A stretch of DNA of 42,512 nt, taken from JBOFEH01 sp051650265 (GTDB taxonomy: Bacteria > Bacillota > Clostridia > Lachnospirales > Cellulosilyticaceae). The DNA lies in assembly GCA_051650265.1 (NCBI GenBank), contig JBOFIR010000060.1, positions 1 to 42,512 of the forward strand. Direction: 5' to 3'. The notes under the pieces were generated by a model. That model saw only the letters and a program-made list of their open reading frames with translations, did not search any database and was not told the DNA's origin. Positions 42,185 to 42,512 of the stretch are shown here, piece after piece; position 1 is the first letter of the stretch, and each line of letters opens with the position of its first letter. Position numbers and translations under genes: made by a program.

Positions 42185-42512
42185 ATGAAAAAATATGTAT
42201 GTACAGTATGTGGTTATGTTCACGAAGGCGATGCAGCACCAGAAAAATGTCCAGTATGTAAAGTAGGTGCAGATAAATTCAAAGAGCAGGCTGAAGGTTT
42301 AGTATGGGCTGATGAGCATGTAGTAGGTGTTGCTAAAGGTGTAGATGAAAGAATTATTGAAGGCTTAAGAGCTAACTTTGAAGGTGAATGTGCAGAAGTT
42401 GGTATGTACTTAGCTATGGCTAGAGTTGCTCATAGAGAAGGTTACCCAGAGATCGGTCTTTACTGGGAAAAAGCTGCTTACGAAGAAGCTGAGCATGCTG
42501 CCAAATTTGCTG
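42185..42512 (+). CDS. Reverse rubrerythrin (NADH peroxidase), 3' end cut off
   Basis: The first 109 residues are present; the gene runs past the window. An N-terminal rubredoxin domain has Cys6, Cys9, Cys22 and Cys25 (CTVCGY, CPVCK) binding one iron. It is followed by the start of a four-helix diiron domain (ANFEGECAEVGMY, EEAEHAAKF). Rubredoxin at the N terminus defines the reverse rubrerythrins, which reduce hydrogen peroxide and oxygen with electrons from NADH via partner proteins in anaerobes. AGGAGG upstream; the PerR-like operators fit oxidative-stress induction. Confidence 0.95.
   Translation, partial: MKKYVCTVCGYVHEGDAAPEKCPVCKVGADKFKEQAEGLVWADEHVVGVAKGVDERIIEGLRANFEGECAEVGMYLAMARVAHREGYPEIGLYWEKAAYEEAEHAAKFA

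Overview
The window looks like a chromosomal segment of a low-GC, anaerobic Firmicute of class Clostridia, probably Lachnospirales-like. The pointers are strong AGGAGG-type ribosome sites, TTGACA/TATAAT promoters, U-rich hairpin terminators, two tRNA-sensing T-box leaders, a tandem glycine riboswitch, a two-subunit Fe-S fumarase, a small clostridial ferredoxin and a rubredoxin-first (reverse) rubrerythrin. I see no rRNA, tRNA, CRISPR array, insertion sequence or prophage block. Both ends cut through genes (fumarase alpha at the left, rubrerythrin at the right).

Layout. 1-4.7 kb (+): fumarase alpha/beta, then two tandem phenylacetate-CoA-ligase paralogs with an ACT-domain protein. 4.7-8.1 kb (-): a YjiH-type membrane protein and an alanine/glycine:sodium symporter behind a tandem glycine riboswitch. 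8.2-10.4 kb (+): an unrecognised coiled-coil membrane protein, a DedA protein and a ferredoxin. 10.5-14.5 kb: DegV (-), then a T-box leader with a UGG specifier ahead of a TrpXYZ-type ABC transporter (+). 14.6-22.4 kb: a patatin; a compact reverse-strand trio (TPR/Cys-rich protein, DUF5685-type protein, six-helix membrane protein); an AlaX-type tRNA-editing protein; an unknown protein; a CBS-ACT protein; a Ca2+/Na+ antiporter; a 44-residue protein; a ThyX-fold protein. 22.7-24.1 kb: an AzgA-type purine permease. 24.2-30.6 kb: a YhbD-type regulator, two bactofilin-like proteins and two half-size ABC exporters that read as one transcription unit. 30.8-33.8 kb: two unrecognised membrane proteins and a shortened DHFR-like protein. 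33.8-36.4 kb (-): a methionine ABC transporter behind a T-box with an AUG specifier. 36.5-37.7 kb (-): peptidase T. 37.8-41.8 kb (-): a spermidine operon speD - (arginine decarboxylase fused to spermidine synthase) - agmatinase. 42.2 kb (+): rubrerythrin with PerR-like boxes.

How the genes work together. Amino-acid supply is a theme: Trp and Met uptake are each gated by the charging state of the matching tRNA, glycine/alanine transport by glycine itself, and peptidase T supplies amino acids from tripeptides. The polyamine operon contains every step from arginine and S-adenosylmethionine to spermidine. The bactofilin/ABC-exporter unit has an operator-like inverted repeat over its promoter, consistent with self-regulation.

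Most worth following up: (i) the DUF5685 / Cys-rich TPR / membrane-protein operon, whose middle protein carries two Asp-rich motifs like those of isoprenoid synthases and whose first protein ends in a 15-Cys tail; (ii) two in-frame gene fusions (decarboxylase-spermidine synthase, and bactofilin plus a repeat domain) that each keep a Shine-Dalgarno and ATG at the junction, so each locus may make two products; (iii) ThyX-like and DHFR-like proteins lacking their families' signature residues. All functions are assigned by reading the sequence; no database search was run.
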